A stretch of DNA of 64,000 nucleotides from NCBI RefSeq assembly GCF_900188105.1, contig NZ_FZNP01000007.1:248001-312000 (forward strand), read 5' to 3'. The translations under genes and the position numbers were made by a program. This document shows positions 17,404-24,123 of the stretch, one piece after another (the first letter of the stretch is position 1; every line of letters starts with the position of its first letter). The notes beneath the pieces are model-generated. The model had not been told where the DNA came from and made no database searches. It saw only the letters and a list, made by a program, of their open reading frames with translations. The stretch is from Actinomadura mexicana (GTDB lineage Bacteria > Actinomycetota > Actinomycetes > Streptosporangiales > Streptosporangiaceae).

Positions 17404-18048
17404 ATGCCCCAGCGGCTCAGGCGGCTCGGAACGGCGTCGGCGGCGGTCTCGGCGGGGGCGCTCGTCCTGGTCCTCGCCGCCCCGGCGGCCGAGGCGTCGG
17501 CGGAGACGTGCAAGAAGGGCGTCGACCCCGAGAGCACGGTCGAGAACTGGAAGTGCAACCTCGGCAACCTGCGCGAGGCGCTCACCCCGAAGAGCCCCAC
17601 GCCGGCGCCCGCGCCGTCCAAGACCGTGAAGCCCGTCCCCGAGAAGTCCACGAGGAAGACCAGGACGCCGGCCAGGGCGCCCGCCAAGGCCCCGCGCGGG
17701 ACGTCCTCGGCGCCGAGCGGCGGCGGTGTCGCCGGGTCCGGCCCCGCCCCGATGACGGGGCCGGGCGGCCTCAAGCCGTACTCCGGGCAGGCGCCGACCA
17801 GCGCGGCGGGGCTGCCCGGCGTCCTGCCCACCCCGGAGATCGCGTCCGACCCGAACGCCTACCGGAACGTCTCCGGCGGGACGGCCGCGATGCCGCAGAC
17901 CCGTCTCATCTCCCCCGTCGCCGCCACCGGCCAGGACAACGGCCAGATGATGCTGGTCGCCGCCGCGGCCGGGGCCGCCGGGGCCGTGGGCGCGCTCAAC
18001 GTCAGCGTCGCGGGCCGCGCCCTCCGGCGCCGCCGCGAGGCCCGCTGA
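17404..18048 (+). CDS. Secreted, membrane-anchored low-complexity protein
   Basis: A 214-residue protein. The N-terminal signal peptide (RLRRLGTASAAVSAGALVL and AAPAAEASAE) has a probable cleavage after AEA. A short conserved part with two Cys (CKKGVDPESTVENWKCN) follows, then a Pro/Ala/Thr/Lys-rich linker (about 70-120). The C-terminal helix MMLVAAAAGAAGAVGAL ends in ALRRRREAR. The order signal peptide, disulfide loop, spacer, membrane anchor suggests an exported surface protein. GGAGGAG precedes ATG 17404. There is no recognised domain. It converges on the fabI gene across the 25-bp repeat. Confidence 0.7.
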   Translation: MPQRLRRLGTASAAVSAGALVLVLAAPAAEASAETCKKGVDPESTVENWKCNLGNLREALTPKSPTPAPAPSKTVKPVPEKSTRKTRTPARAPAKAPRGTSSAPSGGGVAGSGPAPMTGPGGLKPYSGQAPTSAAGLPGVLPTPEIASDPNAYRNVSGGTAAMPQTRLISPVAATGQDNGQMMLVAAAAGAAGAVGALNVSVAGRALRRRREAR

Positions 18049-18093
18049 GGTCCCCGGCCCGCCGGCGGCCCGGCCGGGCCGCCGGCGTCACGT

Positions 18094-18183
18094 GGAGGCG
18101 GCGCCGATTGAGCCACACGGAGGCGGCGCCGATGCAGTTACACGGAGGCGGCGCCGATGCAGTTACACGGAGGCGGCGCCGAT
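18094..18183. repeat. 25-bp tandem repeat, about 3.6 copies, overlapping the 3' end of fabI
   Basis: Units begin at 18094, 18119, 18144 and 18169. Each starts with the same 15 bases, GGAGGCGGCGCCGAT. In units 2 and 3 the next ten bases are GCAGTTACAC; in unit 1 they are TGAGCCACAC. Unit 4 runs into fabI, where the minus strand encodes the last codons (IGAASV and stop). The array is therefore a tandem duplication of the gene's 3' end including its stop codon, with unit 1 diverged. It fills most of the gap between two convergent genes. Confidence 0.9.
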
Positions 18184-18951
18184 GGAGTGCAGCCCGCCGT
18201 CGACGTGGACGATCTCGCCCGTCGTCGCGGGGAACCAGTCCGACAGCAGGGCCGCGCAGGCGCGTGCGGTGGGCTCGCTGTCCTTGATGTCCCAGCCGAG
18301 CGGGGCCACCTGCGGCCACAGGTCCGTCATGCTCTCGAAGCCGGGGATGCTCTTGGCCGCCATCGTCGCGAGCGGGCCCGCGGCGACGAGGTTCACCCGG
18401 ATGCCCTGCGGGCCCAGGTACTTGGCCAGGTAGCGGGCGCACGACTCCAGGCCGGCCTTCGCCACGCCCATCCAGTCGTACACGGGCCACGCCTTGGTGG
18501 CGTCGAAGTCGAGGCCGACGACCGAGCCGCCGTCCTTCATCAGCGGCAGGCACGCCATCGTCAGCGACTTCAGCGAGTACGCGGAGGCGTGCACGGCGAC
18601 GGCGACGTCCTCCCACGGCGTCTGGAGGAAGTTGCCGCCGAGCGCGCTCTGCGGCGCGAAGCCGATCGCGTGGACCACGCCGTCGAGGCGGTCGAAGCCG
18701 CTGTCGCGCAGGTTCCCGGCGAGGGCGCCCAGCTGGTCGGCGTCGGTGACGTCGAGCTCCAGCACCGGCGGCGGGTCGTCGGGGCCCGACGGGAGCCGCT
18801 TGGCGGTGCGCTGCGTGAGCGTCGGCCGCGGGTAGGCGGTCAGCACCACCTCGGCGCCCTGCTCCTGCGCGATCCGCGCGACGTGGAAGCCGATGGAGGC
18901 GTCGGTGAGGACGCCGGTGACCAGGATGCGCTTGCCTTCGAGGATTCCCAT
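18163..18951 (-). CDS. fabI: Enoyl-ACP reductase, InhA/FabI type
   Basis: A 262-residue NADH-dependent enoyl-[acyl-carrier-protein] reductase, the last step of each fatty acid elongation cycle. The cofactor loop is ITGV-like (RILVTGVLTDASIGFHVA), AHAIGF is present as HAIGFAP, and the catalytic Tyr and Lys are in VYDWMGVAKAGLE. The length and MGILEGKRILVTG start match M. tuberculosis InhA. It is five bases downstream of fabG, as in mycobacterial fabG1-inhA. The C-terminal IGAASV and stop codon are part of a 25-bp tandem repeat. An altered extreme C-terminus is therefore possible but should be harmless. Confidence 0.95.
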   Translation of the reverse strand: MGILEGKRILVTGVLTDASIGFHVARIAQEQGAEVVLTAYPRPTLTQRTAKRLPSGPDDPPPVLELDVTDADQLGALAGNLRDSGFDRLDGVVHAIGFAPQSALGGNFLQTPWEDVAVAVHASAYSLKSLTMACLPLMKDGGSVVGLDFDATKAWPVYDWMGVAKAGLESCARYLAKYLGPQGIRVNLVAAGPLATMAAKSIPGFESMTDLWPQVAPLGWDIKDSEPTARACAALLSDWFPATTGEIVHVDGGLHSIGAASV

Positions 18952-18956
18952 GACCG

Positions 18957-19661
18957 TCAGTGCCCCATTCCCAGGCCGCCGTCGACCGGGATCACGGCCC
19001 CGGTGATGTAGGCGGCGTCCTCACTGGCCACGAACCGCACGGCCCTGGCCACCTCCTCCGGCTTCGCGATGCGGCCGAGCGGCACCGCGGCGGTGATGGC
19101 CTTCTGCTGGTCCTCCGTCAGCACCGCCGTCATGTCGGTGTCGACGAACCCGGGCGCCACCACGTTGACCGTGATGCCCCGCGACCCGAGCTCGCGGGCG
19201 AGGGAGCGCGCGAAGCCGACCATGCCGGCCTTGGACGCGGCGTAGTTGGACTGCCCCGGCGAGCCCATCAGCCCCACGACCGAGGAGACCAGCACGATCC
19301 GTCCCGAGCGCTTGCGCATCATGCTCTTCACCGCGCGCTTGGCCACCCGGAACGACCCGGTCAGATTGGTGTCCAGGACCGAGGTGAACGACTCCTCGCT
19401 CATGATCGCAAGGAGCGTGTCCTTGGTGATCCCCGCGTTGGCGACGACCACCTCGACGGGCCCCTGCTCCGCCTCCACCTTGCCGAAGGCGGCGTCGACG
19501 TCCTCGGTGCTCGTCACGTCGCACCGGACGCCGAACAGCCCCTCGGGCGGCTCTCCGGACCGGTAGGTGACCGCGACAGCGTCGCCCGCCGCGGCCAGCT
19601 CGCGGGCGATGGCGAGGCCGATGCCCCGGTTACCGCCGGTCACGAGGACAGAGCGACTCAT
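18957..19661 (-). CDS. fabG: 3-oxoacyl-ACP reductase FabG
   Basis: A 234-residue short-chain dehydrogenase. The nucleotide loop is VTGGNRGIGLAIA, NNAG is present as VANAGITKD, the catalytic Ser is in VLVSSVVGLMG, and YxxxK is NYAASKAG. C-terminal PVDGGLGMGH is typical of MabA/FabG1. It reduces beta-ketoacyl-ACP with NADPH in fatty acid synthesis. It is the first gene of the fabG-fabI operon, with GAGAGGG upstream of the ATG. The upstream 158 bases are shared with the divergent tldD. Confidence 0.95.
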   Translation of the reverse strand: MSRSVLVTGGNRGIGLAIARELAAAGDAVAVTYRSGEPPEGLFGVRCDVTSTEDVDAAFGKVEAEQGPVEVVVANAGITKDTLLAIMSEESFTSVLDTNLTGSFRVAKRAVKSMMRKRSGRIVLVSSVVGLMGSPGQSNYAASKAGMVGFARSLARELGSRGITVNVVAPGFVDTDMTAVLTEDQQKAITAAVPLGRIAKPEEVARAVRFVASEDAAYITGAVIPVDGGLGMGH

Positions 19662-19819
19662 CAGGACCCTCTCGTTGTACTGCTCGTTGGCTGCTGCACG
19701 ACACTAGCGGGCCGCGCGTCCGCTGCGGATGTGCCGAACCGACAAGATCCGCTCACCTCCCTTTGTTCGGACGGCGCGCGGCCCCCGCCGGGACGGGCGC
19801 GGACGGTAGGTTGCGGAGG

Positions 19820-21319
19820 GTGCATGACATCGATCCCGCCTTCACCGCGCTGCCGCTTCGCGCGCTGGCCGACGCGGCGCTGACCCGCGCCAGGGAGCTG
19901 GGCGCAGAGCACGCCGACTTCCGCCTGGAACGCATCCGCAGCCAGACACTCCGCCTCCACGACGCCGCCCTGGAGACCGCCCTGGACGCCGACGACGTCG
20001 GGCTGTCGGTCCGGGTCGTCAAGGACGGAACCTGGGGCTTCGCCGCCGGCATCGACCTGACGCCCGAGGGCGCCGCCGGCGTCGCGGCGCAGGCGGTCGA
20101 GGTCGCCGCCGTCGCCAGGGCCGTCAACCGCGAGCCCATCGAGCTGGCGCCCGAGCCCGTCCACGGGGACCGCACCTGGGTCTCCGCCTACGAGACCGAC
20201 CCGTTCGAGGTGCCGACCGCCGACAAGGTCGCGCTGCTGGCGGGCTGGAGCCGCCGGCTGCTCGGCGACGACCGCGTCGACCACGTCGACGCGACCCTTC
20301 TGCAGGTCAAGGAGAACAAGTTCTTCGCCGACCTCGCCGGCACGGTCACCACCCAGCAGCGCGTCCGGCTGCACCCGGTCGTCAACGCCGTGGGCATCGC
20401 CGGCGGCCTGTTCGACACGATGCGCACGCTGGCGCCGCCCGCGGGGTACGGGTGGGAGTGGCTGTCGGGCGGGCACTGGGACTGGGACGGGGAGCTCGCC
20501 CGCATCCCCGGGCTGCTCGCCGAGAAGCTCGCCGCGCCGTCGGTGGAGCCGGGCGTGTACGACGTCGTCGTCGACCCGTCCAACCTGTGGCTGACGATCC
20601 ACGAGTCGATCGGGCACGCCACCGAGCTGGACCGGGCGCTCGGCTACGAGGCCGCCTACGCGGGCACGTCGTTCGCCACGCCCGACAAGCTCGGGACGCT
20701 GCGGTACGGCTCCAAGTTCATGAACATCACCGGGGACCGGACGGCCGAGCACGGCCTGGCCACCATCGGCTACGACGACGAGGGCGTGCAGGCCCAGTCG
20801 TTCGACATCGTCTCCGAGGGCCGGTTCACCGGCTACCAGACCGACCGGCGCATCGCCCGCCTCACCGGCGCCGGACGCTCCAACGGCTGCGCGTTCGCCG
20901 ACGCCGCGTCCAGCATGCCGATCCAGCGGATGGCGAACGTCTCGCTCAAGCCCGCCGAGGGCGGCCCGTCCACCGACGAGCTGATCTCCGGGGTCGAGCG
21001 CGGCATCTACATCGTCGGCGACAAGAGCTGGTCGATCGACATGCAGCGCCACAACTTCCAGTTCACCGGGCAGCGGTTCTTCCGCATCGAGAACGGGCGC
21101 CTCGCCGGGCAGCTCCGCGACGTCGCCTACCAGGCGACCACCACCGACTTCTGGAACTCGATGGAGGCCGTCGGCGGGCCGCAGACCTACGTGCTCGGCG
21201 GCGCGTTCAACTGCGGCAAGGGGCAGCCGGGGCAGGTCGCGCCGGTCAGCCACGGCTGCCCCTCGGCGCTGTTCCGGGGCGTCAACATCCTCAACGCGCT
21301 GAAGGAGGCCGGCCAGTGA
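19820..21319 (+). CDS. tldD: TldD family metalloprotease subunit
   Basis: A 499-residue TldD/U62 peptidase. The zinc site HESIGH is in LTIHESIGHATELDRAL, a HExxxH motif, with a further conserved Cys/Gly-rich end (FNCGKGQPGQVAPVSHGCPS). TldD and TldE form a heterodimeric protease that degrades unfolded or ribosomal peptides such as RiPP precursors and antitoxins; TldD carries the metal. The frame opens earlier, but GTG 19820 is favoured: TAGGTT (19806-19811) lies eight bases upstream, indicating a leaderless start. Its stop overlaps the tldE start (GTGA). Confidence 0.94.
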   Translation: MHDIDPAFTALPLRALADAALTRARELGAEHADFRLERIRSQTLRLHDAALETALDADDVGLSVRVVKDGTWGFAAGIDLTPEGAAGVAAQAVEVAAVARAVNREPIELAPEPVHGDRTWVSAYETDPFEVPTADKVALLAGWSRRLLGDDRVDHVDATLLQVKENKFFADLAGTVTTQQRVRLHPVVNAVGIAGGLFDTMRTLAPPAGYGWEWLSGGHWDWDGELARIPGLLAEKLAAPSVEPGVYDVVVDPSNLWLTIHESIGHATELDRALGYEAAYAGTSFATPDKLGTLRYGSKFMNITGDRTAEHGLATIGYDDEGVQAQSFDIVSEGRFTGYQTDRRIARLTGAGRSNGCAFADAASSMPIQRMANVSLKPAEGGPSTDELISGVERGIYIVGDKSWSIDMQRHNFQFTGQRFFRIENGRLAGQLRDVAYQATTTDFWNSMEAVGGPQTYVLGGAFNCGKGQPGQVAPVSHGCPSALFRGVNILNALKEAGQ

Positions 21320-22707
21320 GCACGATCAGGCCGCAGGAGGCCGTCGAGCGGGCCCTGTCGCTGTCGCGCGCCGACGACTGCATCGTCATCGCCGACGAGG
21401 CGAGCACCGCGAACCTGCGGTGGGCGGGCAACACCCTCACCACCAACGGCGTGACCCGCTCGAGCCGCCTCACCGTCATCGCGCTGCGCGACACCGCGGA
21501 CGGCGTGGCGGCGGGCGTGGTGTCGCGGTCGGCCGTCGGCGCCGACGGCATCGAGGAGCTGGTGCGCGCCGCCGAGGCCGACGCCGCCGGCAACGAGGCC
21601 GCCGAGGACGCCCGGCCGCTGGTCTCCGAGGGGCCGCCCGGCGGCGCCGCCGGATGGGACGACGAGCCCGCCGAGACCGGGATCGGGGTGTTCGAGGGCT
21701 TCGCTCCCGCGCTGGGCGAGGCGTTCGCCGCCGCGCAGGCCGGCGACCGGCGCCTGTACGGGTTCGCCAACCACGTGCTCACCTCGACCTTCCTCGGCTC
21801 CTCGGCTGGGCTGCGGCTGCGGCACGACCAGCCCACGGGGCTGCTGGAGCTGAACGCCAAGGGCGCGGGCGGCTCGGCGTGGGCGGGCGTCGGCACCCGC
21901 GACTTCACCGACGTCGACGTCCCCGCCCTCACCGGCGGCCTCACCCGCCGGCTGGAGTGGGGCGAGCGGCGCGTGGACCTGCCGGCCGGCCGGTACGAGA
22001 CGATCCTGCCGCCGTCCGCCGTCGCCGACCTGATGATCTACCTGTACTGGTCGGCGGGCGCCCAGGACGCGCAGGACGGCCGGACTGTGTTCAGCGCCCC
22101 CGGCGGCGGCACCCGCGTCGGGGAGCGGCTCGCCGACCTGCCGGTCACCCTGTCCAGCGACCCGGCCGCCCCGGGCATGCAGTGCGCCCCGTTCGTCGTC
22201 GCGCACGCCTCCAGCCGCGAGTCCTCGGTGTTCGACAACGGGCTCGCTCTCGGCGCCACCGACTGGATCAGCGAGGGGACCCTCGCGTCCCTCGCCCAGA
22301 CCCGGCACTCCGCCGAGCGCACCGGGCTGCCGCTCACCCCCGCCGTCGACAACCTGGCGATGCGGGGGCCGGACGGCGGGGCGTCCCTGGAGGAGATGGT
22401 CGCCCGCACCGAGCGCGGGCTGCTGCTGACATGCCTGTGGTACATCCGGGAGGTCGACCCGCAGAGCCTGCTGCTGACCGGCCTCACCCGCGACGGCGTC
22501 TACCTCGTCGAGGACGGCGAGGTCGTCGGGGCCGTGAACAACTTCCGGTTCAACGAGAGCCCCGTCGACCTGCTGTCGCGGATCGCCGAGGTCGGCGAGA
22601 CCGGGCCGGCGCTGCCGCGCGAGTGGTCGGACTACTTCACCCGCTCCGCCATGCCTGCGATCCGGGTCCCCGACTTCCACATGTCGACGGTGAGCCAGGC
22701 CACCTGA
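21316..22707 (+). CDS. tldE: TldE/PmbA family protease subunit
   Basis: A 463-residue partner of TldD. GTG at 21316 overlaps the tldD stop by four bases and is preceded by GAAGGAGG, so the two are translationally coupled. The protein has the PmbA fold but no HExxxH, as expected for the non-metal subunit. Conserved parts include RWAGNTLTTNGVTRSS near the start and LTGLTRDGVYLVEDGEVVGA and VNNFRFNESPVDLL near the end. It is cytoplasmic. Confidence 0.92.
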   Translation: MSTIRPQEAVERALSLSRADDCIVIADEASTANLRWAGNTLTTNGVTRSSRLTVIALRDTADGVAAGVVSRSAVGADGIEELVRAAEADAAGNEAAEDARPLVSEGPPGGAAGWDDEPAETGIGVFEGFAPALGEAFAAAQAGDRRLYGFANHVLTSTFLGSSAGLRLRHDQPTGLLELNAKGAGGSAWAGVGTRDFTDVDVPALTGGLTRRLEWGERRVDLPAGRYETILPPSAVADLMIYLYWSAGAQDAQDGRTVFSAPGGGTRVGERLADLPVTLSSDPAAPGMQCAPFVVAHASSRESSVFDNGLALGATDWISEGTLASLAQTRHSAERTGLPLTPAVDNLAMRGPDGGASLEEMVARTERGLLLTCLWYIREVDPQSLLLTGLTRDGVYLVEDGEVVGAVNNFRFNESPVDLLSRIAEVGETGPALPREWSDYFTRSAMPAIRVPDFHMSTVSQAT

Positions 22708-22714
22708 GCCGTCG

Positions 22715-22753
22715 CGGCCGGGGACGTCGGGCGCGTGCCGGCGCCCCCGGCCG
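22715..22753. terminator. GC-rich hairpin between convergent tldE and dodecin genes
   Basis: CGGCCGGGG at 22715-22723 pairs with CCCCGGCCG at 22745-22753 across a 21-base loop that can itself fold. It is placed where a bidirectional terminator for the two converging genes is expected. Confidence 0.5.
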
Positions 22754-22801
22754 TGGCGGTCCGGACACCGGGCCGGGCCCCGCGCCGGGCCCGGCGCGCG
22801 C

Positions 22802-23014
22802 TCAGGTGTCCTCCAGGCGGAAGCCGACCTTCATGGTGACCTGGAAGTGGCCCACCTCACCGTCCTCGATGTGGCCGCGGACCTCGGTCACCTCGAACCA
22901 GTCCAGGTGCCGCAAAGTCTGCGAGGCCCGCCGGACGCCATTGCGTATCGCGGCCTCGACGGTCTCCGGCGAGGTCCCCACGATCTCGGTCACGCGGTAC
23001 GTGCGATCGGTCAT
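22802..23014 (-). CDS. Dodecin flavin-storage protein
   Basis: A 70-residue dodecin, the small protein that assembles into a hollow dodecamer and binds flavin pairs to store or quench them. The order of motifs fits the family: YRVTEIVGTSPETVEAAIRN, then GVRRASQTLRHLDWFEVTEV (with the flavin-stacking Trp) and RGHIEDGEVGHFQVTMKVGF. ATG 23014 has GGAGGA upstream. The frame extends to 23065, but that would add an atypical N-terminus. Confidence 0.93.
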   Translation of the reverse strand: MTDRTYRVTEIVGTSPETVEAAIRNGVRRASQTLRHLDWFEVTEVRGHIEDGEVGHFQVTMKVGFRLEDT

Positions 23015-23079
23015 CGATTCCTCCAGATGTTTTGCCCCGTACTGCCGGTGCAGGTCGGACTCCATGGGCTTACCGTGGA

Positions 23080-23418
23080 ATGGTGAAGGTCAATCACCGC
23101 AACCACCGCGAACCGGCGGTCTACACGGTCACCGACGCTCCCCGCCCCATGTCGGAGGACATCGGCCACCGCCAGCGCCGGTACCTGATGTCCATGGGCG
23201 TCCGCACGATCTGCTTCGTGGGGGCGGTGGTCGCCGCCGTGGCGGGCGCGCCGTGGTGGCTCGCGCTGCTCATGGTGGTCGGCGCCGCGGTGCTCCCGTA
23301 CGTCGCCGTGATCTTCGCCAACGGGGGGCGCGAGCCGACGGCCCCGGCGGCCTACGACGACCGCGTCCGCGCGGAACAGAAGCCGGTTTCCGGACAGCGA
23401 CCGGAAATCCGGTCGTGA
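23080..23418 (+). CDS. DUF3099 family membrane protein
   Basis: A 112-residue protein. The segment MSEDIGHRQRRYLMSMGVRT followed by two helices (ICFVGAVVAAVAGAPWWLAL and a second at LMVVGAAVLPYVAVIFAN) is the DUF3099 pattern. The N-terminus and the 25-residue tail are cytoplasmic by charge. It starts at ATG 23080 or GTG 23083; TACCGT at 23071-23076 lies just upstream and points to a leaderless start, favouring the GTG. A second DUF3099 gene lies at 52237. The function is unknown. Confidence 0.85.
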   Translation: MVKVNHRNHREPAVYTVTDAPRPMSEDIGHRQRRYLMSMGVRTICFVGAVVAAVAGAPWWLALLMVVGAAVLPYVAVIFANGGREPTAPAAYDDRVRAEQKPVSGQRPEIRS

Positions 23419-23425
23419 CATTCCC

Positions 23426-23457
23426 TTGACTAACCGCAGGGGGTTTCGGTGTACGAT
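23426..23457 (+). promoter_or_regulatory. Probable promoter of the C-rich small RNA
   Basis: TTGACT at 23426-23431 and TACGAT at 23452-23457 match the -35 and -10 consensus, but the 20-base spacer is longer than usual. TACGAT is preceded by TG (extended -10), which may compensate. Transcription would begin near 23463, just before the first hairpin. Confidence 0.5.
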
Positions 23458-23462
23458 TTGTA

Positions 23463-23576
23463 CCGGCGCTCTGGTCCCCCGTCGGGGCGCCCTTGCCGGT
23501 GTTCCGGGCCCCCGTCGGAACACCGATGATGCGGCGCCGGGTGGATTGCCCCCGTATCCACCCGGCGCCGCTTTTC
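23463..23576 (+). ncRNA. 6C-type small RNA with three CCCCCGT-loop hairpins
   Basis: Three hairpins in a row each expose CCCCCGT in the loop. Hairpin 1: stem 23465-23471 with 23485-23491 (GGCGCTC/GGGCGCC). Hairpin 2: a perfect 9-bp stem, 23497-23505 with 23517-23525. Hairpin 3: a perfect 16-bp stem, 23531-23546 with 23556-23571, followed by TTTT, a factor-independent terminator. C-runs in paired-stem loops near an actinobacterial promoter match the 6C RNA family (B11 in M. tuberculosis, scr3559 in S. coelicolor), which usually has two such loops with six Cs. Such RNAs pair with G-rich ribosome-binding sites of target mRNAs. The RNA is about 113 nucleotides long. Confidence 0.82.
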
Positions 23577-24030
23577 ACTTTCCAGGGTGCCCGCTGAAGC
23601 TTCGCGGGCTCGCGGATGACCTTCCCCGCACCCTCGCTCGACCGGCCGTCCGGGCCGACGCATGCCCCGCGAGAACGCAAGCCCTCCGGACTGGCCTGGT
23701 CCGGCCATGAACCGAAACCCGCTCCTTCCGAACCCCGCGCGCCCAGCTCCGCAGGGGGCGAGGCGTTCCCGCGCGGGCACCCTCCGTCAGGAGGTCGCGG
23801 CCGCGGACCGATCCTTCCCGGCGCCCGCCGCGTACTGCTGAGCGGCACCACCGTCCCCGCGCCCCAGGGGAGGTCCCGTTGTCCCCCGTTCCGGCCGGAC
23901 GACCGCCGCCGCGTCGAACGCGGCGGGCCGCGCGCCGAGGCGCCCGGCCCGCCGTCCCGGCCGCGCGTCCCCCTCCCGGATCTCCCCCTTGACGGAGGCG
24001 GCCGACGAGACGAACATCACAGCTGCCTCA
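23577..24030. other. Intergenic region, no convincing gene
   Basis: About 450 bases between the small RNA terminator and the operator-like repeat. Open frames exist on both strands but are Pro/Arg/Gly-rich without conserved motifs and look like GC-driven artefacts. It may hold a long leader for the downstream gene. Confidence 0.4.
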
Positions 24031-24059
24031 CCTGAGACATATCGACCATGTGTCTCAGG
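24031..24059. promoter_or_regulatory. 9-bp inverted repeat, possible operator
   Basis: CCTGAGACA at 24031-24039 and its exact complement TGTCTCAGG at 24051-24059, separated by 11 bases. It is 64 bases upstream of the binding-protein/VWA gene, in a locally less GC-rich patch. It could be a repressor site or an RNA hairpin in the leader; the sequence alone does not decide. Confidence 0.5.
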
Positions 24060-24123
24060 CGCGGGCCGTCCACCGACGGCGCGACGCGGCCCGCAGCCCC
24101 CGCCCGGGAAACGGAGATCGGCC

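Noticed and set aside
18094..18183. Tandem repeat considered as a CRISPR array
   Set aside because: The units are contiguous with no unique spacers, and one is part of a coding sequence.
23616..24035. Open frame in the region after the small RNA
   Set aside because: Pro/Arg/Gly-rich composition without motifs or ribosome-binding site; typical of spurious frames in GC-rich DNA.
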